Source of the DNA: an uncultured Bacilli bacterium
GTDB taxonomy: Bacteria > Bacillota_I > Bacilli_A > RFN20 > CAG-826
Reading direction: 5' to 3'
Assembly: GCA_944363565.1 (NCBI GenBank)
Contig: CALVUI010000001.1
Span: 273,676-337,675, forward strand
Length of the DNA stretch: 64,000 nucleotides
Part shown: in pieces, positions 26,435 through 36,171 of the stretch
Position numbering within the stretch: position 1 is the first letter of the stretch
How the letters are laid out: every line of letters starts with the position of its first letter
Program-made: the position numbers and the translations under genes
Notes under the pieces: model-generated
The model's input: only the letters and a program-made list of their open reading frames with translations
Databases searched by the model: none
What the model was told of the DNA's origin: nothing

Positions 26435-28008
26435 TGCCTAGGGATCCGTTCCTCGAAAAACTATTAAGGTACTACGGGCTAACCCCCGAAGCCTACGAAA
26501 GCGAGATTGCCGCGCCGACCGCGCGGCTTTCTTTGCCTTCCTATCCCTTTTCGGAATCGGGAAAAAGGGCCCTCGAAAGGGTTAAAACGGCCATCGAAAA
26601 CGGCGAGAAGATCCTTTGCTACGGCGACTATGACGTCGATGGGATCGCCGCGACGGCGATCGCGGTCGGGGCCTTAAAGGAACTGGGGGCCAAGGTCAAA
26701 GGCTATCTCCCGTCCCGTTATAGCGATGGCTACGGCCTAAGCGTCAAAAGGCTCTCCGCCATCAAGGAGGCGGGTTATGGCCTCATCATCACTTTGGACA
26801 ATGGGATCGCCGCCAATGAGGCGATAAGCAAGGCCAAGGAGCTGGGGATCGATACCGTCGTCATCGACCACCATGAAAGAGGGGAGGTCCTCCCTCCGGC
26901 TTATGGCATCGTCCACGCATTGCTCGATGGCTTCGGGGCGTATCCGATCTCGGCCGGGGTCACCAGTTATTACTTCTTCAAGACGCTCCTGGGACATGAT
27001 GATCCTTATTATCTAAGTCTCGCCGCCCTTTCGACTTTGAGCGACCAGATGCCCCTTCGTTCCTATAACCGTCATTTGCTGAGACTAGGCCTCGAGGCCA
27101 TCAACGAACACGGATTCAAGGAATATAGCTTTCTGGCGGGCCACGAGGTCCTCGGCTACGACGACCTCCAGTTCAAGGTCATCCCGACCCTCAACGCCCT
27201 CGGACGCCTCAAGGGGAACCGGGAACTCCTTTTGGCTTTGCGTTACTTCGATAAGGAAGGCAAGGACAAGGAAAAGATCGCTTCCTATTTGCTCAAGAAC
27301 AACGAGGAAAAGAAACGCCTCCTCCAGGGTTTTTCCTTCCCCGAGGGCTTGAAGGAAAAGAAGGCCATCGCTTTGCTTTCGAGCCTCCCGGAAGGCCTCG
27401 GGGGTCTTTTGGCCTCACGGTTACTTGGCGACTACGGGGTCCCGACCGCCGTCTTCTCGGTGGAGGAAAGGGACGAAAACGTCTACGTGGCCAGCCTTCG
27501 GGCCCCGGATGGCTATGACCTGATGGAGATCCTTGGGGATTGCCCGGTGGAACTGCTGACCCACGGGGGCCACAAGGGGGCGGCCGGGGTCTCGATCAGG
27601 AAGGTAGACTTCCCCGCTTTTCGGAACTTCTATGAGGAAGCAGCCGGCAAATATCCCCGCAAAAGGGAGGAAAAGAAGGCGATTCCCATCAATTTCGCCG
27701 AGGTTTGCGTCAATAACGTTTCCACCCTTTCGACATTCGCCCCCTTCGGCAAGGACTTCGAGGAACCGCTTTTCGAACTCCCGCCCTTGGAGCCGGACGG
27801 TTTGCTTTACGCCAAAGACGGGAAGTACCTTTCGATGGGATTACCAGGCGGAGGCCGCCTCTTCTCCTTCAAATTGGGAGAACGGGAACTTCAGGGAAAT
27901 GACCAGGTCATCCTTTCCGGTAAGCTGAAGATCGACGAGTTCCGGGGCCAGAAAAGGGCCTGCCTCTACGCCGAGGAAGTAAGGAAGTCTCTCCCTACCT
28001 ATCTTTAG
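26434..28008 (+). CDS. recJ: Single-stranded-DNA exonuclease RecJ
   Basis: 524 residues, short for RecJ (about 560-780), mainly because the C-terminal region is reduced. The DHH core shows CYGDYDVDGIAATAIAVGAL, TLDNGIAANEAI and VVIDHHERGEVLP. The DHHA1 domain has LLTHGGHKGAAGVSI. RecJ degrades ssDNA 5' to 3' in recombination and mismatch repair. It overlaps the secDF stop codon and stops just before the rel promoter. Confidence 0.9.
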   Translation: MPRDPFLEKLLRYYGLTPEAYESEIAAPTARLSLPSYPFSESGKRALERVKTAIENGEKILCYGDYDVDGIAATAIAVGALKELGAKVKGYLPSRYSDGYGLSVKRLSAIKEAGYGLIITLDNGIAANEAISKAKELGIDTVVIDHHERGEVLPPAYGIVHALLDGFGAYPISAGVTSYYFFKTLLGHDDPYYLSLAALSTLSDQMPLRSYNRHLLRLGLEAINEHGFKEYSFLAGHEVLGYDDLQFKVIPTLNALGRLKGNRELLLALRYFDKEGKDKEKIASYLLKNNEEKKRLLQGFSFPEGLKEKKAIALLSSLPEGLGGLLASRLLGDYGVPTAVFSVEERDENVYVASLRAPDGYDLMEILGDCPVELLTHGGHKGAAGVSIRKVDFPAFRNFYEEAAGKYPRKREEKKAIPINFAEVCVNNVSTLSTFAPFGKDFEEPLFELPPLEPDGLLYAKDGKYLSMGLPGGGRLFSFKLGERELQGNDQVILSGKLKIDEFRGQKRACLYAEEVRKSLPTYL

Positions 28009-28018
28009 ATAGGTGGCT

Positions 28019-28024
28019 TATAAT
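28019..28024 (+). promoter_or_regulatory. Consensus -10 box of rel, leaderless arrangement
   Basis: A perfect TATAAT ends 7 nt before the ATG at 28032. There is no room for a ribosome binding site, so the mRNA should begin at or next to the start codon. Just upstream, CTACCTATC and GATAGGTGG form a small inverted repeat that may terminate recJ. Confidence 0.65.
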
Positions 28025-28031
28025 CCTACCC

Positions 28032-30248
28032 ATGGAAAACGAGGAAACCCTGAAAGTCAACGGCGGTTACCCCGTCCACACCTTCGACGACGTGAAGTCG
28101 GTCTATTTCACCTACATCTCCGACCCCTCGGCCCAGAAGAACATCGAGGACGCCTATCTCTTCGCCAAGGAAAAGCACGAAGGACAGTTTAGAAGGTCGG
28201 GGGAACCCTACATCCAGCATCCGATCGAGGTGGCCTATATCCTGGCTACCCTCCAATCGGGTCCCGAGACCATCGCCTCCGGCCTCCTCCACGACGTCGT
28301 GGAAGACACCCAGACCCCGATCGAGGAGATCAGGGACCGCTTCGGGGAAGACGTGGCCAAGATCGTCGAAGCCCTTACCAAGATCCAACGTCTCAAGCTC
28401 AGCCACCGCAAGGCCGTCGACTTCGAGGCCGAGGACCATCGGAAGATCTTTTTGGGCATGGCCCAGGATGTCCGTGTCATCATCGTCAAGCTGGCCGACC
28501 GCCTCCATAACCTCAGGACCCTCGAGGCTTTGACGCCCGAAAGGCAGAAGGCCATCGCCCGCGAGACCCTCGACGTCTTCACCCCCATCGCCCATCGCTT
28601 GGGGATCTATACCATCCAAAGCGAGATGGAGGACCTCTCCCTCAAATACCTCGAACCCGAAAAGTACAAGGAGATCCTCGCCCTCTTGAACAAGAAGACC
28701 GCCGATAGGCAGGGGAGTTTGGAGGCGCTCAAGAAGAGGATCGCCGACATTTTGTTCGAACACGGCTTGCCCTTCAGGATGGAATCGCGGGTCAAATCGA
28801 TCTATTCGATCTATCGGAAGATGTACCTCAAGGGCCATCTCTTCGAGGATATCTATGACGTTTTGGCGGTCAGGATCATCACCAAGACCGAGCTCAATTG
28901 CTACGAGATCCTCGGGATCATCCACGCCACCTACAAGCCGATCCCGGGCCGCTTCAAGGACTACATCGCGATGCCGAAGCCCAACATGTACCAAAGCCTC
29001 CATACCTGCATCGTTTCGGGGGACGGGAACGTCTACGAGGTCCAGATCAGGACCGAGGAGATGGACCGGATCGCCGAAACCGGGGTCGCCGCCCATTGGC
29101 GGTACAAGGAAGGCGAACACTATAACGCCAAGGAAGAGCAACGCGACATCGAAAACAAGCTCCATTGGTTCCGCGACTTCGTCTCGGTCTCGGCCCAGGG
29201 GAAGCGGGGCGACGCCAAGCGTTTCATGGACGCTTTAAGCAACGACGTCTTCAACGCCAACGTCTATGTCTTCACGCCCTTAGGGAAGGTCATCAACCTC
29301 CCGACCGGCGCCACCGCCCTCGATTTTGCCTACAAGATCCACACCAAGGTCGGGGACCAGGCGGTCGGGGCCCTCATCAACGGGACCCATGCCCCCCTCA
29401 ACACGGTCCTCAAGACCGGGGACATCTGCGAGATCCGGACTTCCAGCATGTCGGGCGGGCCCAAGGAAGGGTGGCTCGAGATCGCCAAGACCGCCTCGGC
29501 CAAGACCCATATTAGAAGATGTCTGGAAAGAAAACGCCGGGAAGGGGAGAAGGACGAGAGGCTAGGCAAGGGTAAGAACGCCCTCCTCGAGGCCTTCAAG
29601 GCCGCCGGTTACGACGAAGCCGAAACCCTCAAGCTCGTCGACGATCCCAAGGTCTTTAGCGAGTTCGGGGTCAAAAACCTCGACGGATTATATGAGGCGG
29701 TCGCCGTCAAGAACCCCTCGGCCAGTACCCTGATGTCCTTCCTCCACGTCAAGCGGAGGAACACGCCCTACAAGATCATGGGCCACAATCCCGAGAAGGA
29801 CGACAAGAACCCGGTCAAGGTCGAAGGGGCTACCAACGTCGCCATCAACCTCTCGCGTTGCTGCACCCCGCTGCCCGGCGACCATATCGTCGGCTACGTG
29901 ACCAGAGGCAAGGGGATCGCCGTCCACCGCGTCAATTGCCCCAACGTCAAGGAGGCCGGCAACCGTTTGGTCCCGGTTTCCTGGAAGGAAGACCTCGGGG
30001 TCAGCGTCTATCCGGCCGACATCGAGATCTACGCCAACGACCGTCCCAACCTCTTGGCCGACATCCTCGGTGCGCTTAGTTCGAAGTCGATTGCCGTCAG
30101 GGACTTAAAGGCCCACGTTATCCAGGAAACGATGAACGACGTCATTACGCTTACGGTCTACGTGGCCTCGGCCAAGAGCCTCGAAGACGCCTTTGCGATG
30201 CTGCTCGGCCTCAAGGGCGTCTACAGTTGCCAGAGAATCATGCATTAG
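28032..30248 (+). CDS. rel: Bifunctional (p)ppGpp synthase/hydrolase Rel
   Basis: 738 residues, full length. The HD hydrolase domain contains HPIEVAYILATL and SGLLHDVVEDT. The synthetase domain has YDVLAVRII and RFKDYIAMPKPN, with the basic RxKD motif of bifunctional enzymes rather than the ExDD of RelA. The TGS domain (VYVFTPLGKVINLPTGATAL), a zinc-finger-like part (NLSRCCTPLPGD) and a C-terminal ACT domain follow. It makes and removes the stringent-response alarmone at the ribosome. It heads a unit with hisS and aspS. Confidence 0.95.
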   Translation: MENEETLKVNGGYPVHTFDDVKSVYFTYISDPSAQKNIEDAYLFAKEKHEGQFRRSGEPYIQHPIEVAYILATLQSGPETIASGLLHDVVEDTQTPIEEIRDRFGEDVAKIVEALTKIQRLKLSHRKAVDFEAEDHRKIFLGMAQDVRVIIVKLADRLHNLRTLEALTPERQKAIARETLDVFTPIAHRLGIYTIQSEMEDLSLKYLEPEKYKEILALLNKKTADRQGSLEALKKRIADILFEHGLPFRMESRVKSIYSIYRKMYLKGHLFEDIYDVLAVRIITKTELNCYEILGIIHATYKPIPGRFKDYIAMPKPNMYQSLHTCIVSGDGNVYEVQIRTEEMDRIAETGVAAHWRYKEGEHYNAKEEQRDIENKLHWFRDFVSVSAQGKRGDAKRFMDALSNDVFNANVYVFTPLGKVINLPTGATALDFAYKIHTKVGDQAVGALINGTHAPLNTVLKTGDICEIRTSSMSGGPKEGWLEIAKTASAKTHIRRCLERKRREGEKDERLGKGKNALLEAFKAAGYDEAETLKLVDDPKVFSEFGVKNLDGLYEAVAVKNPSASTLMSFLHVKRRNTPYKIMGHNPEKDDKNPVKVEGATNVAINLSRCCTPLPGDHIVGYVTRGKGIAVHRVNCPNVKEAGNRLVPVSWKEDLGVSVYPADIEIYANDRPNLLADILGALSSKSIAVRDLKAHVIQETMNDVITLTVYVASAKSLEDAFAMLLGLKGVYSCQRIMH

Positions 30249-30259
30249 GAGGAAGAAAG

Positions 30260-31540
30260 ATGATCAGCCCCGTCAAGGGAACCCATGATATATACGGCCT
30301 CGAAGAAGAGGCCATGAAGGAAGTGGAGGAGGCCTTTGAAGGCATCGCCTCCTTGTTTGGTTACCGCCGCATCATCGTCCCGACTTTGGAGTCGACCGAA
30401 CTCTTCGACCGCGGGACCGGGGAATCAAGCGACGTCGTCAGGAAAGAGATGTATACCTTCGAGGACAAGGGCGGGCGGAGCCTCACCCTGCGTCCCGAAC
30501 TGACGGCCGGGGTGGCCCGGGCCGTTTTGACCAACAAGCTCTACACCGGCGACCTGCCCCTCAAGTACTACTATGACGGCAGCGCCTTCCGTTACGAACG
30601 CCCCCAGGCCGGGCGGTATCGGGAATTCCATACCTTCGGCCTCGAATGCATCGGGGAGGATACGGCCTATCTCGATGCCGAAACGGTGATCCTGGCCACC
30701 ATGGCCCTCGGTTACCTCGGCTTCAAGGACCTCCGGGTCAAGGTCAATAGCCTCGGGGACAAGGAAAGCCGCCTGGCCTACCGCGAAGCCCTCAAGAACT
30801 ACTTCGCGCCCCACCTGGAGAACATGTGCGAGGACTGCAAGGAACGCTTCAAGCTCAATCCCCTCAGGATCCTCGACTGCAAGGTCGAGGCCGACCAGGA
30901 ACTCGCCAAAGGGGCCCCGCGCCTCTCGCAGTTCCTATCCAAAGATGCCGAAAGGCGTTTCTACGACGTCCTTTCCATCCTCAATGCCTACGAGATCGAC
31001 TACGAAATCGACGAAGGGTTGGTAAGGGGCCTCGACTACTATTCGGGTTTCGTCTACGAAATCCACGCCTCTTCGCCCAAGGGCGCGGCCCTCGGGGCCT
31101 TGCTCGGGGGCGGCCATTACGATAGCCTCCTCGAAACGATCGGCGGTCCCTCCTTGCCCGGGGTCGGCTTCGGGGCGGGTCTCGAGAGGATCGCCAAGGC
31201 CTACCTCGATAGCGGCCTCCTCCATTCCAATGCCGGACTCGACTGCTACGTCGTCCCCCTCGGAGAAGAGAGCTACGAAGACGCCTTCGGTCTGGTCAGC
31301 CAGATCAGGAGCCTCGGCTACAAGGCCGACCTTCCCCCGCGGGCCGTCAAATTGACCGCCGCCTTCAAGCGGGCCGAACGGGCGGGAGCCCGTTTCGTCC
31401 TGATCCTCGGGGAAAACGAACGGGAAGCCGGCAAGGTCCAGATCAAGGACCAAAGGACCAAGAGCCAGGAAGAGGTCCTGATCGAGGATCTGGCCGAGTA
31501 TCTCGACGAAAGGATGATGGAAGATGAAGATCACGCGTAA
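30260..31540 (+). CDS. hisS: Histidyl-tRNA synthetase
   Basis: 426 residues. Class II motif 1 region (VPTLESTELFDRGTGESSD), motif 2 (AFRYERPQAGRYREFHTFGLE), the histidine-specific LVRGLDYYSGFVYE, and motif 3 (GVGFGAGLERI) are present, followed by the anticodon-binding domain. An AGGAGGAAG site precedes this ATG, which is the start used. It lies 11 nt after rel and overlaps aspS by 17 nt. Confidence 0.96.
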   Translation: MISPVKGTHDIYGLEEEAMKEVEEAFEGIASLFGYRRIIVPTLESTELFDRGTGESSDVVRKEMYTFEDKGGRSLTLRPELTAGVARAVLTNKLYTGDLPLKYYYDGSAFRYERPQAGRYREFHTFGLECIGEDTAYLDAETVILATMALGYLGFKDLRVKVNSLGDKESRLAYREALKNYFAPHLENMCEDCKERFKLNPLRILDCKVEADQELAKGAPRLSQFLSKDAERRFYDVLSILNAYEIDYEIDEGLVRGLDYYSGFVYEIHASSPKGAALGALLGGGHYDSLLETIGGPSLPGVGFGAGLERIAKAYLDSGLLHSNAGLDCYVVPLGEESYEDAFGLVSQIRSLGYKADLPPRAVKLTAAFKRAERAGARFVLILGENEREAGKVQIKDQRTKSQEEVLIEDLAEYLDERMMEDEDHA

Positions 31541-33251
31541 TGCCTATTGCGGGAATTTGAGACTCGAAGACGTCGATAAGGAAGTCGCCCTCTGCGGCTT
31601 TGCCAGGACCATCAGGAAACTCGGATCGATTGCCTTCATCGACTTGGTCGACGCCACTGGCACCGTCCAGATCATCGAGGAAGATCCCTCGCTTTTCCCG
31701 GACGTCCGCAACGAATACGTCCTCATGGTGGAAGGGAAGGTTAGGAAGAAGAAAGATCCCAACCCGAAGCTCTTGACCGGGGCCATCGAAGTGGTGGCCA
31801 GCAAGATCACGGTCCTCAGCAAAGCCGAGAACCCGCCCTTCATCATCGCCGATAAGAGCGACGCCCTCGAAGAGACGAGGTTGGCTTACCGCTACCTCGA
31901 CCTAAGAAGGCCGGTCCTCCAGAAGAACCTAAGGACCCGGGCCAAGATTTTGACCGCCACCCGGAAGTACCTCGAAGAGCACGGCTTCCTCGAGGTCGAA
32001 ACCCCCTACATGGGGCTTTCTTCCCCGGAAGGGGCCACCGAATACCTGGTCCCGAGCCGCGTCCACCCGGGCGCCTTCTACGCCCTCGACCAAAGCCCCC
32101 AGCAGTACAAGCAGTTGCTGATGATCGCCGGGCTCGAGCGCTATTACCAGATTGCCCGTTGCTTCAGGGACGAGGACCTCAGGGCCGACCGCCAACCGGA
32201 ATTCACCCAGATCGACATGGAGATGAGCTACCTCGACCAGGAGGAGATCCTGACTCTTATGGAAGGTCTACTGGCCGCCATCTTCAAGGAAGCCGGGGGC
32301 ATCGAGATCAAGACGCCGCTTAGGCGGATGCCCTATGCCGAGGCCGTGGGCCGCTATGGAAGCGACAAACCCGATACCCGCTATGGCATGCTCCTAGAAG
32401 GCTATGACGAGTTGCTCGGCAAGGGCTTCATGAACAAGGAAGAGGGCAAAGCCGTCCGCGGTTTCGTTTTGGAAGGCGGGGCCGCTATGTTGAGCCGCAA
32501 GAAGCAGGACGAACTCAACCTCGAAGCCCAAAAGTTCGGCTTCCGTTCCTATGTCTATCTGCGCCTTGAAAACGGGACCTTGCTCGGAAGCTTCGTGAAG
32601 TTCCTGAGCGAAGAAGAACAAGCCGCCCTCATCAAGAAGGCCGGCCTCAAGGAAGGGGATGCCCTCATCCTGGCCTACGGGGACTACGAGCCGGTTTGCT
32701 TCGGGCTCGGGGCCCTCAGGACCAAGCTGGCCAGCGAACTCGGCCTCGTCAAACCCGACACCTACGACCTCCTTTGGGTCGTCGATTTCCCGATGTTCGA
32801 GAAAAGGGAAGGGGAGGATGGCTACAAGGCCCTCCACCATCCCTTCACCCGGCCTCGGGACGAGGACCTGCCTCTACTCGACACCGATCCGACCAAGGTG
32901 TTGAGCTACGCCTACGACATCATCATCAACGGCTATGAAGCCGGCGGCGGCACCCTCCGTATCTACGACCACGACATCCAGGAAAAGATCTTCGAGGTCA
33001 TGGGCCTCAGCGCCGAGGAAGCCGAGAAGAAGTTCGGGTGGTTCCTCGGGGCCTTCCGCTACGGCGTCCCGCCCCACGGCGGCATCGCCCTCGGCCTCGA
33101 ACGCCTTTCGATGATCCTTTGCGGGACTTCTAACATCCGTGACGTCTTGGCTTTCCCGAAGAACCTCCAGGCCACCGATCCGATGACCAAAGCCCCCCAG
33201 AAGGTCGACCAATCACAACTCGACTTGCTGGGACTTTCCATCAAGGAGTAG
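31524..33251 (+). CDS. aspS: Aspartyl-tRNA synthetase
   Basis: 575 residues. It has an N-terminal OB-fold anticodon domain, then class II motif 1 (YLEEHGFLEVETPYM), the flipping-loop region (LDQSPQQYKQLLMIAG), motif 2 (ARCFRDEDLRADRQPEFTQID), the bacterial GAD insertion domain, and motif 3 (PPHGGIALGLERLSMIL). Length and the GAD domain mark the bacterial type. Whether it also charges tRNA-Asn cannot be told here. Translation is coupled to hisS by a 17-nt overlap. Confidence 0.95.
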   Translation: MKITRNAYCGNLRLEDVDKEVALCGFARTIRKLGSIAFIDLVDATGTVQIIEEDPSLFPDVRNEYVLMVEGKVRKKKDPNPKLLTGAIEVVASKITVLSKAENPPFIIADKSDALEETRLAYRYLDLRRPVLQKNLRTRAKILTATRKYLEEHGFLEVETPYMGLSSPEGATEYLVPSRVHPGAFYALDQSPQQYKQLLMIAGLERYYQIARCFRDEDLRADRQPEFTQIDMEMSYLDQEEILTLMEGLLAAIFKEAGGIEIKTPLRRMPYAEAVGRYGSDKPDTRYGMLLEGYDELLGKGFMNKEEGKAVRGFVLEGGAAMLSRKKQDELNLEAQKFGFRSYVYLRLENGTLLGSFVKFLSEEEQAALIKKAGLKEGDALILAYGDYEPVCFGLGALRTKLASELGLVKPDTYDLLWVVDFPMFEKREGEDGYKALHHPFTRPRDEDLPLLDTDPTKVLSYAYDIIINGYEAGGGTLRIYDHDIQEKIFEVMGLSAEEAEKKFGWFLGAFRYGVPPHGGIALGLERLSMILCGTSNIRDVLAFPKNLQATDPMTKAPQKVDQSQLDLLGLSIKE

Positions 33252-33269
33252 TGGAACCAATACAGAGTA

Positions 33270-33299
33270 TTGAGATAACTGAATATCTACCAATAAATT
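33270..33299 (+). promoter_or_regulatory. Probable promoter of tkt
   Basis: TTGAGA at 33270-33275, a 17-18 bp spacer and ATAAAT/TAAATT at 33293-33299, in a short A+T-rich gap, followed by AAAGGA before the ATG at 33320. Confidence 0.5.
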
Positions 33300-33319
33300 A
33301 CTAGAAAGGACGAAAGCAG

Positions 33320-35296
33320 ATGAGGAAAGAAACCTTCAATGCCGACACCAAGGCCATCAACGACCTCAGAGTGTTGACCCTCGACATGATCGAAAAGGCC
33401 AACTCCGGCCACCCCGGGATGGCCATGGACGTGGCCCCGGCCCTCTATACCCTCTACGCCCATCACCTCAACGCCTTCCCGCAGGACCCCAAGAGCCCCT
33501 TCCGGGATCGCTTCGTCCTCTCTAGCGGCCATTGCTCGGCCCTTCTTTACGCCCTCCTCCATATGGCGGGCTACGAAATCGCCATCGATGACCTCAAGTC
33601 GTTCCGGCAACTAGGTTCCAAGACCCCGGGTCACCCTGAATACGGTTTGACCCCGGGGATCGACGCCACCGCCGGGCCTTTGGGCCAAGGGATCGCCCAG
33701 GCCGTCGGGATGGCGATGGCTGAAAAACACCTGGCCGCCCTTTATCCCCAGGCCAAGCACCTCTCCCACAAGACCTACGTCCTCTGCGGGGACGGCTGCC
33801 TCGAGGAAGGAATCAGCCAGGAAGCCATCTCCTATGCTGGAAATTTGGAACTCAACAACCTGATCCTCATCTATGACCGGAATGGTTCGACCTTGGATGA
33901 CGAGACCTCCGTTTCGATGAAGGACGATGCCGCCCTCCGCTTCTATAGCGCCGGCTGGAACGTCCTCCACGTCAAGGACGGCAATGACATTAGGACCATC
34001 GACCGGGCTTTGACCAAAGCCAAGAAGAGCCGCAGCGTCCCGACCGCCATCATCATCGATTCCACCATCGGGTACGGGACCCCGCTCCAGGGTTCCCACA
34101 AGTCCCATGGTTCGCCCCTCAACGCCGAGGACTACGAAAAGACGAGGAAGGGCTTCGGGGCCGATTACGAACCCTTTGCCGTTCCCGAAGTTTCGACCAA
34201 CCACCTCCGTGCCCTCATCAAGGAAAGGACCGCGGCCCTCTATGAAGAAAAGAAGGCGGCCTACGAAGAGTTTCTGAAAACCGAGGAAGGGAAGACCTAC
34301 CTCAAGGGCGTGGAAAGGGTCGACTATCTTTCCTATCTCCCGGATGCTCCGGAGCAAAGCCGCGCCGAAGCCTCCCGCAAGGTCTCGGGCCAGATCGTCG
34401 CCGCTTTGGGCCAAAAGATGCCCTCCTTCTTCGGGGGCTCGGCTGACGTCGCGGCTTCGGTCATGACCGCCATCCCGGGCGATCCGCTATTCTCGGTCGT
34501 CCATCCCGAAGGCAAGGACATCCGCTTCGGGATCCGCGAATTCGGGATGGCTTCCTTCATCAACGGGATCTTGCTCCATGAAGGCCTGACCGCCTATGGG
34601 GGCTGCTTCTTGGTCTTCAGCGACTACCTGAAGCCGGCCATCAGGATGGCGGCCCTGGAAAAACTCCCGGCCATCTATCTCTTCAGCCACGATTCGTTGG
34701 CGGTCGGGGAAGACGGTCCGACCCATCAGCCGATCGAGCAGCTGGCGATGCTCCGTAGCATCCCCGGTCTCGTCGTCCTTAGGCCGGGCGACGAGAGGGA
34801 AACCCACTTCGCCTGGGCCGAGGCCTTGAAGAGGAAGGACGGGCCGACCGCCATCGTATTGAGCCGTCAGAAGCTTCTACCGATCGAAAATTCCTCACCT
34901 GAGGGTTTTGCCCGCGGGGCCTATGTCGTCTACCAGCCCAAGGCCAAGATCGTCCCCGAAGGGGAAGTGATCGCCAGCGGGTCCGAGGTCGGCCTGGCCA
35001 TCGAAGCGGCCAAGCTCCTCGAAGAAAAGGGAATCTACGTGAACGTCGTCTCGATGCCGAGCTTCGAGCTCTTCGAGAAACAGGACGAGAATTATAAAAA
35101 GAGCGTCCTCTCCCTTCCCTATGGGAAGCGGGTCTCTTTGGAAATGGCCACCACCTACGGCTGGGGGAAATACGCCGCCCATAACATCGGGGCCGATGCC
35201 TACGGGGCCTCGGGCAAGGAAAAAGACGTCCTGAAGGCCTATGGCTTCACCAGTAAAGAAGTGGCGGAGAAGATCCAAAAGGCCCTAAGGGGTTAA
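33320..35296 (+). CDS. tkt: Transketolase
   Basis: 658 residues, full length. The ThDP-binding motif is CGDGCLEEGISQEAISYAGN, followed by LIYDRNGSTLD. The N-terminal substrate loop has ANSGHPGMAMD, the pyrimidine domain has DIRFGIREFGMASFINGI and FLVFSDYLKPAIRM, and the transketolase signature region GEDGPTHQPIEQLAMLRSIP is present. It moves two-carbon units between sugar phosphates in the pentose phosphate pathway, linking to the deoB product pool. It stands alone with its own promoter and an AAAGGA ribosome site. Confidence 0.96.
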   Translation: MRKETFNADTKAINDLRVLTLDMIEKANSGHPGMAMDVAPALYTLYAHHLNAFPQDPKSPFRDRFVLSSGHCSALLYALLHMAGYEIAIDDLKSFRQLGSKTPGHPEYGLTPGIDATAGPLGQGIAQAVGMAMAEKHLAALYPQAKHLSHKTYVLCGDGCLEEGISQEAISYAGNLELNNLILIYDRNGSTLDDETSVSMKDDAALRFYSAGWNVLHVKDGNDIRTIDRALTKAKKSRSVPTAIIIDSTIGYGTPLQGSHKSHGSPLNAEDYEKTRKGFGADYEPFAVPEVSTNHLRALIKERTAALYEEKKAAYEEFLKTEEGKTYLKGVERVDYLSYLPDAPEQSRAEASRKVSGQIVAALGQKMPSFFGGSADVAASVMTAIPGDPLFSVVHPEGKDIRFGIREFGMASFINGILLHEGLTAYGGCFLVFSDYLKPAIRMAALEKLPAIYLFSHDSLAVGEDGPTHQPIEQLAMLRSIPGLVVLRPGDERETHFAWAEALKRKDGPTAIVLSRQKLLPIENSSPEGFARGAYVVYQPKAKIVPEGEVIASGSEVGLAIEAAKLLEEKGIYVNVVSMPSFELFEKQDENYKKSVLSLPYGKRVSLEMATTYGWGKYAAHNIGADAYGASGKEKDVLKAYGFTSKEVAEKIQKALRG

Positions 35297-35315
35297 AAAT
35301 CCGCAGAGGATAGGA

Positions 35316-35321
35316 TAAAAT
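35316..35321 (+). promoter_or_regulatory. -10-like hexamer of the yqhY-nusB-xseAB unit
   Basis: TAAAAT ends 8 nt before the ATG at 35330; only a weak TAAGG lies between them. Confidence 0.45.
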
Positions 35322-35329
35322 CCTAAGGT

Positions 35330-35674
35330 ATGGCAAGCTACGTCGTCCTCAACAATTACTCGAAGTCGGGTCAGGTCCGCCTTTCCCGCCAGCTTTTCGA
35401 AACGATCGCCGAACGGGCCATCAACGAGGTCAGGTCGGCCAGGGCCGCCCGGAAAACCCGGGGCAAGGGTGGTTTGTTCACCCCCCAGGGGCCGGCCAAG
35501 GTCACCTTCCGCAAGGACGGGAAGGTTGACATCGTCCTCAAAGTGGAACTCCAGCGCGATGCCCCGGTCGAGGAAGTGTGCCTCGACATCCAAGAGCACG
35601 TCGCCAGTGCCATCCAGATGATGTGCGAAACCCTGCCTTTTTCCATCAAGGTCGTGGTCGCTTCCTTGGCATGA
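35330..35674 (+). CDS. yqhY: Asp23/Gls24 family protein (YqhY type)
   Basis: 114 residues. The Asp23 pattern is seen in GQVRLSRQLFETIAERAINE and VDIVLKVELQRDAPVEEVCL, ending with IQEHVASAIQMM. In Bacillota the YqhY paralogue sits next to nusB and influences fatty-acid synthesis and envelope homeostasis; that context is reproduced here. The gene starts without a proper ribosome site, 8 nt after a TAAAAT box. The stop overlaps the next gene (ATGA). Confidence 0.82.
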   Translation: MASYVVLNNYSKSGQVRLSRQLFETIAERAINEVRSARAARKTRGKGGLFTPQGPAKVTFRKDGKVDIVLKVELQRDAPVEEVCLDIQEHVASAIQMMCETLPFSIKVVVASLA

Positions 35675-36171
35675 AAGAGGAAATCCGCCGCGCCCAGGAC
35701 AAGGCCCTGGTCCTTTATCAGCGCCTGTGCTTCGGCTTTTTGGCCCTCGTCCTCGTCGATCTCTTGGCCGGTCTATTTTCCCTCTTCGCCGATGAGGCGC
35801 CCCTAGGCTTCGCCTTCTCCTTCGTCGCCTATCTGAGAAAGGCGATGTTCGAGACCACCTACGGCTATGGCATCGTTTGGAACTACGTGGCCTATGTCAT
35901 CAGCCTCTTGCTGGTGACAGTAGCCGGCCTCTTCCTGGGTCTTAGGGCCGTGAAGGCCAAGGTCAGGGTCGAAGGATCCTTGTTACTGGGCCTTTACCTC
36001 GCCGATTGCATCTACTGCTTCGTCATCGCCGGCGGGGCTTCCTATCCCTACCTCGAACCGACGGCGGCCTATCTCTCGCTAGGCCTCCACATCCTTGGCC
36101 TGATCCTCGTGGTCGCCATCGTCATTTCCTACCTCCGTCTCTATTCCCTATTCAGGAGGAAACCATCATGA
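35671..36171 (+). CDS. Four-span membrane protein between yqhY and nusB
   Basis: 166 residues, unrecognised. Four hydrophobic segments are visible (FGFLALVLVDLLAGLFSLF; IVWNYVAYVISLLLVTVAG; GSLLLGLYLADCIYCFVIA; YLSLGLHILGLILVVAIVI), with a basic N-terminus and a C-terminal RRK tail. It begins at the ATG overlapping the yqhY stop, and its own stop overlaps the nusB start, so it is fully embedded in the operon. No transport or enzyme motif is evident. Confidence 0.65.
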   Translation: MKEEIRRAQDKALVLYQRLCFGFLALVLVDLLAGLFSLFADEAPLGFAFSFVAYLRKAMFETTYGYGIVWNYVAYVISLLLVTVAGLFLGLRAVKAKVRVEGSLLLGLYLADCIYCFVIAGGASYPYLEPTAAYLSLGLHILGLILVVAIVISYLRLYSLFRRKPS